This document shows, one piece after another, positions 1-7,499 of a stretch of DNA of 36,842 nucleotides. How positions within the stretch are numbered: the first letter of the stretch is position 1; each line of letters starts with the position of its first letter. The position numbers were made by a program, and so were the translations under genes. The notes under the pieces were generated by a model. It saw nothing but the letters and a program-made list of their open reading frames with translations, was not told the DNA's origin and ran no database searches. Source of the stretch: a virus; the IMG/VR virus record IMGVR_UViG_3300031975_000043, positions 1-36,842 of that record; one strand, written 5' to 3'.

Positions 1-360
1 TATTTTGGTTTTGTATACTGCATCACCAACACAAAAACTAAGAAGGCTTACATAGGGTGCAAGCAGTACTGGACTTATCGTAAAGGTAAAAAGAAAAAAG
101 AATCTAACTGGAAAGTCTATGTTGGTTCTAGCAAACATCTTAAAGAAGACATAGATAAATTTGGTAAGGATACTTTTAAATTTAAAATCTTAGGACAGTT
201 TAAAAACAAACGAAGCTTAAAGTATTATGAGTGTTACCACCAAGTTATACGACATGTCCTTACTGCAAAACTAGAAGGAACGGACGAGCCAGCCTATTAT
301 AACAACTGGATAGGCGGTAAGTTCTACAGACCAGTACAGGACTTTAATGAAGATGAATGA
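1..360 (+). CDS. GIY-YIG-like nuclease, 3' part (5' end outside window)
   Basis: The frame is open from base 1 to a TGA at 358-360 and gives 119 residues. The N-terminal part reads FGFVYCITN, then about ten residues later AYIGCKQYW, which fits the two strand motifs of the GIY-YIG nuclease fold in the degenerate form common in phage (GFVY for GIY, YIG kept). It continues with VYVGSSKHLKEDI and a basic KFGKDTFKFKIL stretch, a layout known from phage homing-type or Seg-like endonucleases. Such enzymes nick or cut DNA and may act in homing, recombination or host DNA attack. The start codon is outside the window, so only a few residues may be missing. The end overlaps the next gene by 14 bases. 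The family is fairly sure, the biological role is not. Confidence 0.75.
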   Translation, partial: YFGFVYCITNTKTKKAYIGCKQYWTYRKGKKKKESNWKVYVGSSKHLKEDIDKFGKDTFKFKILGQFKNKRSLKYYECYHQVIRHVLTAKLEGTDEPAYYNNWIGGKFYRPVQDFNEDE

Positions 361-670
361 AGAGCTTATTGAATCTTTATACGATCAAGTAAATAAGAAC
401 CCACATAAAGTTTTATATATATCTGTTATCTTACAGGCGTTGCTAGACTTGCTCAAGGTTGAACGAGAAGAAGAGGCAAGCAGTATCACTTTGGAAAGAG
501 ATCAAGCACGGGCTTGGTTCTTTGCTTCTATAGGTGTTACAGCCGATGACTTTGATGCTGTCTGTACCTATGCAGGACTTGAGCCAAGCAAGGTACGAAG
601 CTTTGCTTTAAAAGTTATGGACACAGGAGATCAAGAAAATGTCAGAAGAAGAATCAGCTTACTCCTCTAA
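347..670 (+). CDS. Conserved phage protein of unknown function (107 aa)
   Basis: I cannot name this protein. It is acidic and mostly helical by composition, with no membrane segment. The second half, with DQARAWFF, DDFDAVCTYAGLEP and SKVRSFAL, has the look of a small conserved phage protein with the pattern 'F..VC..AGL.P..VR', seen from memory in phages of Alphaproteobacteria and possibly a small DNA-binding or regulatory domain. Two in-frame ATGs lie at 347 and 353 and either may start; an ACAGGA element at about 335 favours 347. It overlaps the nuclease upstream by 14 bases and the DUF3310 gene downstream by 32 bases, so the three genes are translated as one tight early-type unit. Confidence 0.7.
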   Translation: MKMNEELIESLYDQVNKNPHKVLYISVILQALLDLLKVEREEEASSITLERDQARAWFFASIGVTADDFDAVCTYAGLEPSKVRSFALKVMDTGDQENVRRRISLLL

Positions 671-944
671 CGAAGGACCAGACGATTACTATCTAAGACA
701 GTTTAAAAAAGAAAGAAAAAGCAAAGAAGAAACCAACATCCTAGCCAAGCAGGTTGGGGGAAATCATTACAAAGATTGTGGCATACAGCCAGTAGAATAT
801 ATCCATGCCAATAGCCTTGACTACTTTGAGGGTAACGTGGTAAAGTATATCACTCGCCATCGTGCTAAAGGAGAGGGAGAAAAAGACATCAGAAAAGCTA
901 TACACTATGCGGAGTTAATCTTAGAATTATATTATAACAAGTAG
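639..944 (+). CDS. DUF3310 family protein
   Basis: The 101-residue product has a charged, disordered first third (residues 1-35, rich in E and K) and then the DUF3310 core: QVGGNHYKD, IQPVEYIHANSLDYFEGNVVKY, ITRHRAKG and KDIRKAIHYAELILE. The GGNHY, the P-E-Y and the NVVKYI.RH motifs are the family hallmarks. DUF3310 proteins are widespread in phages of many hosts, are sometimes labelled 'nucleotide kinase', and have no firmly shown function. The start at 639 is backed by AGGAGA at about 624. It lies inside the end of the previous gene and 18 bases before the RNR gene, so a link to nucleotide metabolism is suggested by context only. Confidence 0.88.
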   Translation: MSEEESAYSSNEGPDDYYLRQFKKERKSKEETNILAKQVGGNHYKDCGIQPVEYIHANSLDYFEGNVVKYITRHRAKGEGEKDIRKAIHYAELILELYYNK

Positions 945-962
945 AAGTAAAAGGGGAAGTGT

Positions 963-2645
963 ATGTCTATGTTTAAATCAAATCGAAACCCACAGTTCAG
1001 GTCTAAGTTCAGCGAGGACATTTTTAATACTAAGTACTCACACACAGGAGCGGAGACTATGCACGAACTGGCATGTACTCTGGTTGAGGATGTGTGTCAG
1101 AGCTATCTTACTCGTGATGAGAAGGACGAACTGATAGACCATATGTCTAATCTTCGCTTTCTTCCAGGTGGTAGATATCTATATTATGCTGGTAGAGAGA
1201 AAAAGTTTTTTAATAACTGCTATCTGCTACGCGCTGAAGAGGATACCAGAGAAGATTGGGCTGACTTGTCATGGAAGTCTGAGTCCTGCTTGATGACAGG
1301 TGGCGGCATTGGCATTGATTATTCTGTGTATCGTGGTGAGGGTGCGTCACTAAAAGGTACAGGCGGCACAGCCAGTGGACCTATACCCAAGATGCAAATG
1401 ATTAACGAGATCGGTCGCAGGGTTATGCAGGGTGGTAGCAGACGTAGTGCTATCTACGCATCTCTTAATCATCAGCACTCTGATATTGTGCCTTTTCTTA
1501 ATGCAAAGAACTGGGCAGACATGCCTGTTGGTAAGACAGGTCAAACTTACTTTGATGTTAAGCAAGACGACTTTGACTTTCCCTGTCCTCTTGATATGAC
1601 AAACATCAGTGTTAACTATGATACTGATTGGTTACTTAACTATTGGGAGACAGGAGATATAGGAGATGTCTTTAGGTATAATGTACGTCAGGCTCTTAGA
1701 ACTGCGGAACCAGGGTTTAGCTTCAACTTCTTCGAGAAAGAAAATGAGACGTTGCGTAATGCCTGTACGGAAGTTACGTCTGAAGATGATAGTGATGTTT
1801 GTAATCTTGGCAGTCTTAACTTTGCTAGGATTGATGACCTCGGCCAACTCAAAGATGTTGTCCAACTCGCAACCAAGTTTCTCTTGTGCGGAACCTTACG
1901 CGCACAACTACCTTATGATAAGATTAATCTTGTTAGAGAAAAGAACAGGCGGCTGGGGCTTGGACTCATGGGGCTTCACGAATGGCTTATACAAAGAGGA
2001 CACCGATATGAAACTACTCCAGAAATGCACCGCTGGCTTAAAGTTTATGAGGCAGAATCCGACAAGGTTGCAAGAGACTTTTCAAAGGTACTATCAGTTT
2101 CACGACCAGCAGCAGTTAGAGCTATCGCGCCTACTGGAACAATCGGTATTCTGGCTGGAACTTCCACAGGTGTTGAGCCTATATTTGCAGTCGCATACAA
2201 ACGCCGCTACCTCAAATCTAAAAAGTGGCACTATCAATACGTGGTAGATAGCGCAGCACAAGAGATGATTGATCTGTATGGTGCCAAGCCAGACAAGATT
2301 GAGTCTGCTATTGATCTTGCTACTGACTATGAACGGCGTCTAAGCTTTCAGGCTAACGTGCAGGAGTATGTAGATATGTCTATCTCTAGTACTATTAACC
2401 TTCCTGCATGGGGTACAGAGGACAACAACGAAGACGGTGTAGAGGATTTTGCACAGACGTTGGCTAAGTATGCTCACAGACTACGTGGTTTCACTTGCTT
2501 CCCCGATGGATGCCGTGGTGGTCAGCCTCTTACTGTTGTCCCCTATGCTGAAGCTGTAGAAAAACTAGGCGAAGAGTTTGAGGACAACGTACAGACACAT
2601 GACATCTGCGACATTAGTGGTAGTGGTGGAGTGTGCGGAGTATAA
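963..2645 (+). CDS. nrdJ: Class II (cobalamin-dependent) ribonucleotide reductase
   Basis: This 560-residue enzyme converts ribonucleotides to deoxyribonucleotides for phage DNA synthesis, using adenosylcobalamin to make the thiyl radical. Visible marks in order: FLPGGRYLYYAG (67-77); NNCYL with the first redox cysteine C86; CLMTGGGIGIDYS (109-121); the active-site block NACTEV (266-271) with C268 and E270 in place of the usual NPCGE; DVCNLGSLNFARI with the second redox cysteine C280; APTGTIGILAG (389-399); a TCFPDGCRGGQPLT block (511-524); and a C-terminal cysteine pair C549/C558 for re-reduction. No small-subunit gene is present, as expected for class II. It is shorter than most class II enzymes (often 700 or more residues), with compact loops and little room for an N-terminal allosteric cone. 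An AGGGGAAG ribosome site lies just before the start. Phages of marine Alphaproteobacteria often carry this class. Confidence 0.93.
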   Translation: MSMFKSNRNPQFRSKFSEDIFNTKYSHTGAETMHELACTLVEDVCQSYLTRDEKDELIDHMSNLRFLPGGRYLYYAGREKKFFNNCYLLRAEEDTREDWADLSWKSESCLMTGGGIGIDYSVYRGEGASLKGTGGTASGPIPKMQMINEIGRRVMQGGSRRSAIYASLNHQHSDIVPFLNAKNWADMPVGKTGQTYFDVKQDDFDFPCPLDMTNISVNYDTDWLLNYWETGDIGDVFRYNVRQALRTAEPGFSFNFFEKENETLRNACTEVTSEDDSDVCNLGSLNFARIDDLGQLKDVVQLATKFLLCGTLRAQLPYDKINLVREKNRRLGLGLMGLHEWLIQRGHRYETTPEMHRWLKVYEAESDKVARDFSKVLSVSRPAAVRAIAPTGTIGILAGTSTGVEPIFAVAYKRRYLKSKKWHYQYVVDSAAQEMIDLYGAKPDKIESAIDLATDYERRLSFQANVQEYVDMSISSTINLPAWGTEDNNEDGVEDFAQTLAKYAHRLRGFTCFPDGCRGGQPLTVVPYAEAVEKLGEEFEDNVQTHDICDISGSGGVCGV

Positions 2646-2653
2646 AAAAAGAC

Positions 2654-2682
2654 TTGCATATTGTAAAAAAATAATATATAAT
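2654..2682 (+). promoter_or_regulatory. Putative sigma-70 promoter for hsp20
   Basis: A perfect TATAAT -10 box lies at 2677-2682. A weak -35 (TTGCAT, 2654-2659) sits 17 bases upstream, the ideal spacing, across an A-rich spacer. It falls in the only sizeable gap of this block, directly after the RNR stop codon. The predicted transcript would start near 2689, at the first base of a hairpin. The TATAAT and spacing are seen; activity is inferred. Confidence 0.6.
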
Positions 2683-2688
2683 ATATAA

Positions 2689-2710
2689 GAAGCTGCCATT
2701 GTGGGGCTTC
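2689..2710 (+). promoter_or_regulatory. 5'-UTR hairpin ahead of hsp20
   Basis: GAAGC (2689-2693) pairs with GCTTC (2706-2710), and CCA pairs with TGG inside, leaving a three-base loop. If the upstream promoter is used, the hairpin is at or near the 5' end of the message. It does not cover the ribosome site (AAGGAG, about 2723), so it is better placed to protect the mRNA end than to hide the start codon. A role as thermosensor is possible but not shown by the sequence. Confidence 0.4.
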
Positions 2711-2737
2711 ACTAACTCGCCAAAGGAGAAAAATATT

Positions 2738-3148
2738 ATGCCAAATATTACAAGAACAGTATTAAGTAACTATGCAATTGGGTTTGATTCTTTATTTCAG
2801 GAACTGGAAAATATCAAAGATCAGTTTAGTAGTAACTATCCACCACATAACATTACCAAGATTGACGACAATAATTTTAAATTAAGTCTTGCTGTAGCAG
2901 GATTTACTAAAGAAGAATTATCAATTACCTTTGAAGATGGTTTAGTTTCTATCAAAGGTAGCAGAGATACAAAAAATAAAACTGAAAACTTATACAACGG
3001 TATTGCAGAAAGAGATTTCTATAAAAGGTTTAAGATGAGTGAGCATATGGAAGTTGTTGATTCTAAACTTATGAATGGTATTTTAACTTTGTCTCTTCAA
3101 AGAGAAGTGCCAAAAGAAAAGCAACCCAAGACTATTAAAATTAACTAA
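2738..3148 (+). CDS. hsp20: Small heat-shock protein, Hsp20/IbpA family
   Basis: The 136-residue product is an ATP-independent holdase that binds unfolding proteins. After a short N-terminal arm it has an alpha-crystallin domain (about residues 37-122): FKLSLAVAGFTKEEL, VSIKG, the IbpA-like NGIAERDFYKRFKM, and the closing NGILTLSL with the conserved G-I-L. It ends with the I-x-I tail motif (IKI, residues 133-135) that docks onto neighbouring subunits to build oligomers. The start at 2738 is chosen over an upstream in-frame ATG at 2699 because CAAAGGAG lies 7 bases before it and because homology begins there. Hsp20 genes are known in T4-like cyanophages and other marine phages. Its own promoter upstream and stem-loop downstream suggest separate control from the neighbours. 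Confidence 0.92.
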   Translation: MPNITRTVLSNYAIGFDSLFQELENIKDQFSSNYPPHNITKIDDNNFKLSLAVAGFTKEELSITFEDGLVSIKGSRDTKNKTENLYNGIAERDFYKRFKMSEHMEVVDSKLMNGILTLSLQREVPKEKQPKTIKIN

Positions 3149-3156
3149 GGAAAGGA

Positions 3157-3188
3157 TGTAGAGAGGGGGTTGTAGCTTCCTCTCTACA
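3157..3188 (+). terminator. Strong stem-loop after hsp20, possible terminator or attenuator
   Basis: Bases 3157-3166 pair perfectly with 3179-3188, and 3167-3169 can add two G-U pairs and one G-C pair, giving up to 13 pairs around a six-base loop. There is no run of Ts after it (ACTATTTATATG follows), so it is not a textbook rho-independent terminator. A second, exclusive stem can form from GTTGTAG (3169-3175) and CTACAAC (3184-3190). It ends only 9 bases before the next ATG, where a ribosome site would normally be. Confidence 0.45.
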
Positions 3189-3197
3189 ACTATTTAT

Positions 3198-3977
3198 ATG
3201 GCTAAAAAATTACCATTTACTGTATACATAGGATACGATCCACGCGAACAGACAGCTTATGATGTATGTAAGTTTTCTATAGAGCGAACAGCATCAGAGC
3301 CTATCAGAATCTTACCTATCAAGAGGCCTACAATGGAACGCATGGGTCTATACTATAGGCAGTTTGATATTGTAGACGATCAGTTTATTGACAGCAAGGA
3401 TGGGCGACCATTCTCTACAGACTTTAGCTTCACTCGGTTCTTGGTTCCAGCACTTAACATGTATGAAGGATGGGCTTTGTATATGGACAGTGATATGTAT
3501 ATGAGAACAGATATTATCGAACTGTTTGAGGACTATACAACACAAGATTATTCAGACTTCTATCCTTTGTTCTGTGTGCAGCATGACTACGCGCCTAAAG
3601 ATACACATAAGATGGATGGTAAGCTACAAGAAAATTACTTTAGAAAAAACTGGTCGAGCTTTGTGTTATGGAACTGTGGACATCCTGCACATCAAAAGCT
3701 AACAGTAAACGAAATTAATTCTAACTCAGGCTCATGGCTACATAAGTTTGGCTGGTTATCAGACAAGGCTTCAGATATTGGTAAGATTACTGAGGATTGG
3801 AATTGGCTAGACAACCACTCTCCTGAAGACCTTGAGGCACGTAACGTACACTTTACTACTGGTGGTCCTTGGTTTAAAAATTGGCAATGCCGTCGATCCA
3901 TAGATGGTCAGTACGCTGCCGAGTGGAATATGGATTACTCTTACTTACTCTTACATGGACTTACTGATGAAATATAA
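3198..3977 (+). CDS. Glycosyltransferase, GT-A fold (GT8-like)
   Basis: The 259-residue product resembles phage and host glycosyltransferases of the GT8-like type, which move a sugar from a nucleotide donor to an acceptor. It opens with VYIGYDPREQTAYDVC (9-24), the nucleotide-sugar binding strand and loop, and has the metal-binding DxD in YMDSDMYM (D97-S-D99) after a FTRFLVPAL helix. A later HFTTGGPWF segment fits the acceptor side, and W and C are frequent in the C-terminal third. There is no signal peptide or membrane span, so it acts in the cytoplasm. No Shine-Dalgarno sequence is visible; a hairpin stands in its place. Its last 11 bases overlap the next gene, so the two are co-translated. 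The acceptor is unknown: a host surface glycan, a virion protein or DNA are all possible. Confidence 0.8.
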   Translation: MAKKLPFTVYIGYDPREQTAYDVCKFSIERTASEPIRILPIKRPTMERMGLYYRQFDIVDDQFIDSKDGRPFSTDFSFTRFLVPALNMYEGWALYMDSDMYMRTDIIELFEDYTTQDYSDFYPLFCVQHDYAPKDTHKMDGKLQENYFRKNWSSFVLWNCGHPAHQKLTVNEINSNSGSWLHKFGWLSDKASDIGKITEDWNWLDNHSPEDLEARNVHFTTGGPWFKNWQCRRSIDGQYAAEWNMDYSYLLLHGLTDEI

Positions 3978-6351
3978 AATTGTAACTTGTTTTAATGAAG
4001 ACATTTTAAATCAAACAGCCAATACAGTATTAAATCAATTCAAAGAAATTTGGGAACCAAGCTTTGAATTTCATTGCTATTATTATCAGATAGATATTAG
4101 TAAGTACTCCCTGCCACAAGCACCAAACATTTTCTATCATAACCTAGAAACTCTAGAAGATTATTCAAAATTCTTAGAAGAGTATAAGGAACATGATGGC
4201 ACTGAAGGTGGACAAATTCCTTATCAGGATATCCTAAACCCACATAAGTTCTTGCCTCGCGTTCTTGCGCTAACTGAGTGTGCGTTTAATAATGCGGACG
4301 CATGGATGGTTTGGATTGATCCTGATGTTATAGCTAAGAAGAAAATTACTGCCAAGGAACTAGACAAGCTGTTCCCAGACGAAAAAAATAAGGTTGATAT
4401 GCTTTGTCTCGAAGATACAGAATATCTAATGGCCTTTAATTTATCTAGGCAGACATCAGTAGACTTGTTAGGAGATTTTAGAGGCGCGTTTATCTCAGGT
4501 GAGTTTCTAAACTACAGAGAGTGGCACGATACATTTATTCTTAATAGACTGCGTACTATTTATGTTGCACATGGTATGCGATACGAAGAACTTTCTAATG
4601 AAAAGTCTTACATCAATGCTTTGTTTGCTTGTCTTAGAGATAAAAAAAGTGCTGCTCTTAGAGACAAGGATGGTAACAGAATACTTCAGCTATCTGATAC
4701 CGAGACATCTCCAGATATTCTTCCCAACAGGTATCGACAACTTGCAGACTTAATTAGATTTTATAAGCCTTCTACTATTCTTGAAACAGGAACTTGGAAC
4801 GCTGGCCGTGCTATTGAAATGGCTCTTGCAGCGTTTGACAATACAGATACTGTGCATTATGTTGGCTTTGATTTGTTTGAAGATGCTACGTCTGAGACAG
4901 ATGAGGTAGAGTTCAATGCCAAGCCACATAATAAAATGTTGGCAGTTGAGAATAGGCTCAATGAGTTTAGAGAGCATATGCAAAAGAACGAGGGCAAAGA
5001 CTTTTCGTTTGATTTAGTTAAAGGTAATGTACGAGATACCCTACCTATGTACTTTAAAACTACATCAACTAATAAAGAAAAAATTAACTTTGCTTTGATT
5101 GGTAGCGGCAATAGCAAAGAAACAGTAGAGATTGAGTATCAGCATTTAAAAGATGTTCCAGTAGTTGTTATGGATCATTACTTTACAAAGGACGACGATG
5201 ACAAAATACCAGATGAAAAAGCGCAGGGCATTAAGAAGATTTTTGATGGCGTGGCTACTAAGAAGATGGAGAAAACTCCTGAGATTGAAGGCGGTTGGAC
5301 CACATTCGATGATCGGAGTATAGTCAGAAAGTATGTGCTTCCCTCTGGTGACAGAGTAGCTGACGGTGGGCATACGCATCTAGCAGTTATTCTTAATAAC
5401 GAAAACCTAGAAGATGTGCCAGATACTCTCAAGCGTGTTCCTATTATTGTAAACCCGCGTGACTCTGTGCCGCGAGAGTATATTAATAACAACATTCAAA
5501 CTAACATGAAGCTTATTGGCGACAACCAATGGGTTACAAAGCACCCTGCCCACAAAGAAACAGGAGTTGTTGTTTCAGCAGGGCCATACCTAGACTATCA
5601 AGCACTTAAAAGATTTTTACACGAGCATCCTGATGCTAAAGTACTAACAGTTAAACATGCCTATCCTCACCTACTTGCCAATGGTATTAAGCCGTGGGGC
5701 TGTGTAGTACTGGACCCTAGACCTATTACAGGTAAAAGTACACACAACATTATTCGACAGACCTTGTTTGAAAATCTTGATACTAGCACAAAGTTTTTTG
5801 TAGCTTCTATGACTGATCCATCTGTAACTAAGTTTCTTTTAGAAAAGAAAGCTTCTATATATGGATGGCACGCTTATACTGACTCACTTAGGCAGGAGCA
5901 TGAGCAAGGCAAAGAGATTGTCAATCAGCAAGTTAAGGTAGAAGATAGTCTTGGTATTCCGCAAGGAGCTACGCTTATTACTGGCGGTACTTGTGCAGCA
6001 ATGCGGTCTATTGGAGTGTTTCATACGATGGGCTTTAGAAATATACATCTGTGGGGCTTTGACTGTTGCAGAGAAGAGCCATCAGATGAAGAAAAAACAG
6101 AAACAACAGGTGATGTAGAGGGTGGCGAAGTACCAAAGCCTAAGTACATTGAAGTTAATGTTGAAGAAAAAACATATTGGACTACAGGTGAACTGCTGGC
6201 TATGGCTCAAGACTGTGAAAAAGTTTTTGCAGATCAGGGCATGGATGGTGTGCTAGATTTTCATGGAGAAAACACAATGGTAGCTGATCTCTGGAAAATA
6301 AATCAGAAGCGGGATGACCGCCCTAAATTTAAGGATTACTATAATGGCTGA
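3967..6351 (+). CDS. Fusion protein: GT-like, SAM methyltransferase and DUF115/Maf-like domains
   Basis: This 794-residue protein appears to join three enzyme parts. Residues 1-230 look like a glycosyltransferase-type domain: YKIVTCFNED at the start and a DxD-like VWIDPDV at 115-121. Residues 250-460 look like a class I methyltransferase related to TylF/CmcI-type enzymes: ILETGTWNAGRAIEMA (271-286) as the SAM loop, then YVGFDLFED (298-306) and VVVMDHY (399-405). Residues 530-790 match the DUF115 family (MptE-like, the core of Maf flagellin glycosyltransferases): VVVSAGPYLD (534-543), WGCVVLDPRP, and GIPQGATLITGGTCAAMR (663-680) followed by HLWGFDCC. The start at 3967 is preferred over ATGs at 3904 and 3955 since it gives a short ATG overlap with the gene before. 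It overlaps the next gene by 8 bases. The three-part reading is from motif recognition; the first part is the least sure. Confidence 0.72.
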   Translation: MKYKIVTCFNEDILNQTANTVLNQFKEIWEPSFEFHCYYYQIDISKYSLPQAPNIFYHNLETLEDYSKFLEEYKEHDGTEGGQIPYQDILNPHKFLPRVLALTECAFNNADAWMVWIDPDVIAKKKITAKELDKLFPDEKNKVDMLCLEDTEYLMAFNLSRQTSVDLLGDFRGAFISGEFLNYREWHDTFILNRLRTIYVAHGMRYEELSNEKSYINALFACLRDKKSAALRDKDGNRILQLSDTETSPDILPNRYRQLADLIRFYKPSTILETGTWNAGRAIEMALAAFDNTDTVHYVGFDLFEDATSETDEVEFNAKPHNKMLAVENRLNEFREHMQKNEGKDFSFDLVKGNVRDTLPMYFKTTSTNKEKINFALIGSGNSKETVEIEYQHLKDVPVVVMDHYFTKDDDDKIPDEKAQGIKKIFDGVATKKMEKTPEIEGGWTTFDDRSIVRKYVLPSGDRVADGGHTHLAVILNNENLEDVPDTLKRVPIIVNPRDSVPREYINNNIQTNMKLIGDNQWVTKHPAHKETGVVVSAGPYLDYQALKRFLHEHPDAKVLTVKHAYPHLLANGIKPWGCVVLDPRPITGKSTHNIIRQTLFENLDTSTKFFVASMTDPSVTKFLLEKKASIYGWHAYTDSLRQEHEQGKEIVNQQVKVEDSLGIPQGATLITGGTCAAMRSIGVFHTMGFRNIHLWGFDCCREEPSDEEKTETTGDVEGGEVPKPKYIEVNVEEKTYWTTGELLAMAQDCEKVFADQGMDGVLDFHGENTMVADLWKINQKRDDRPKFKDYYNG

Positions 6352-7096
6352 TGATAATTGGGTAGATACAAAAATTTCTCAGTGGGGCCATGTTCCCGAC
6401 CGAGAGATAGAGTATACTACTGAGTATAATAGACATAACGCATCAGAAAAATATCAAGAACTTTTGTCTGAGTATAAAGTTATGCACGAGTCTGCTGAAG
6501 GAATGTTTAATGGCAAAAGCCTTCTCAAATATGTAGATATTATTGGAAGTTACCTAGAAAAAAATGACTGCATTAATTTGCTAGACTATGGTGCAGGAAA
6601 GGGTATACTATACACAGACAAATACACAAAGCTAACAAATGAAATTGACAAGCCTCTCGGAGAGCTTTGGAATCTCGACTCTTTTCACCTTTACGATCCA
6701 GGTTACAAGCCTTATTCGGTTCTTCCTGACGAGTGGCAGAAGGGAACCTTTGATGCTGTAATATGTACTGATGTTATGGAGCATGTACCAGAAACCGACT
6801 TGTTCTGGGTGTTAGAAGAGATTCTTTCTTATGCTGGTAAGATGGTGTTCTTTAACATTGCCTGTATACCCGCACTAAAGAAGTTTGCAGATGGCACAAA
6901 TGTTCACATCTCTGTCTTTAAACCAAGGGCATGGCTAAACTTTTTTGCTGATATGTCACGTAAGTATCCTGATATAAAAATATATCTTTTCTTTGACACA
7001 CCCGATGAAGAAGATAATCTTACTACTGAAGGATACAGAATTGAAATGTACCCTCAAGTAACAAGTCTTAAAAAGAAGGATGGAACAATAGCATGA
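6344..7096 (+). CDS. SAM-dependent methyltransferase, class I
   Basis: The 250-residue product has the class I methyltransferase signature: motif I NLLDYGAGKG (78-87) for SAM binding, an acidic strand end near FHLYDPG, and FDAVICTDVMEHVPE (136-150), the DxxEHV motif usual in small-molecule or sugar methyltransferases of the Methyltransf_23/11 type. The start at 6344 is chosen over an upstream ATG at 6314 because AAGGA lies 8 bases before it and because it gives a short overlap with the fusion gene. It ends in an ATGA overlap with the holin gene. Beside the two glycosyltransferase-type genes, its likely substrate is a sugar or a sugar precursor, but a DNA or protein target is not excluded. Confidence 0.85.
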   Translation: MADDNWVDTKISQWGHVPDREIEYTTEYNRHNASEKYQELLSEYKVMHESAEGMFNGKSLLKYVDIIGSYLEKNDCINLLDYGAGKGILYTDKYTKLTNEIDKPLGELWNLDSFHLYDPGYKPYSVLPDEWQKGTFDAVICTDVMEHVPETDLFWVLEEILSYAGKMVFFNIACIPALKKFADGTNVHISVFKPRAWLNFFADMSRKYPDIKIYLFFDTPDEEDNLTTEGYRIEMYPQVTSLKKKDGTIA

Positions 7097-7497
7097 TTGG
7101 AATTGTAGATTCAGTTGTCGGAGTAGCTGGCAAGGTTCTTGATAAGTTTGTTGAAGACAAAGACCTACGTGTTAAGCTAGAGTCTGAACTTAAAAGTCAG
7201 ATTATTGCGTTAGATATGGCGCAAGCACAAGCTAACATTGAACAGGCCAAGCACCCCTCTGTGTTTGTAAGCGGAGCTAGACCAGCTATCATGTGGGTAT
7301 GTTGCTTTGCACTGGCATGGCAGTTTATCTTTGCACCCATTGCAAGTTGGGGATTGGCTATCTGGTATCCAGTAGTTACTCTTCCTACTCTAGACACACA
7401 AGCTTTGATGACGCTCCTGCTCTCGCTGCTTGGCCTTGGCGGTATGCGTACAGCAGAGAAGTGGAAGGGCGTTGCTCGTAACAACATGAAGAAATAA
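7093..7497 (+). CDS. Holin, 3TM type (GTA_holin_3TM-like)
   Basis: The 134-residue product has an amphipathic N-terminal half (residues 1-55: GVAGKVLDKFVEDKDLRVKLESE, then an Ala/Gln-rich helix) followed by the family mark HPSVFVSGARPAIMWVC (54-70) and hydrophobic segments at about 65-82, 83-97 and 104-118, ending in a basic tail. This is the layout of the three-span holins found in gene transfer agents and alphaproteobacterial phages, which open the inner membrane so the endolysin can reach the wall. It starts in an ATGA overlap with the methyltransferase gene. The endolysin is not beside it on this strand but about 550 bases on, on the opposite strand. Confidence 0.85.
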   Translation: MIGIVDSVVGVAGKVLDKFVEDKDLRVKLESELKSQIIALDMAQAQANIEQAKHPSVFVSGARPAIMWVCCFALAWQFIFAPIASWGLAIWYPVVTLPTLDTQALMTLLLSLLGLGGMRTAEKWKGVARNNMKK

Positions 7498-7499
7498 CA

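Noticed and set aside
1666-2247. + strand frame of 193 residues inside the RNR gene
   Set aside because: It lies fully within the clear RNR reading frame, with low-complexity, non-domain text.
2654-2682. T4-type late promoter for hsp20
   Set aside because: The text gives TATAAT with a -35 at 17 bases, better as a sigma-70 type; no TATAAATA element is present and no T4-like late regulator genes are in the window.
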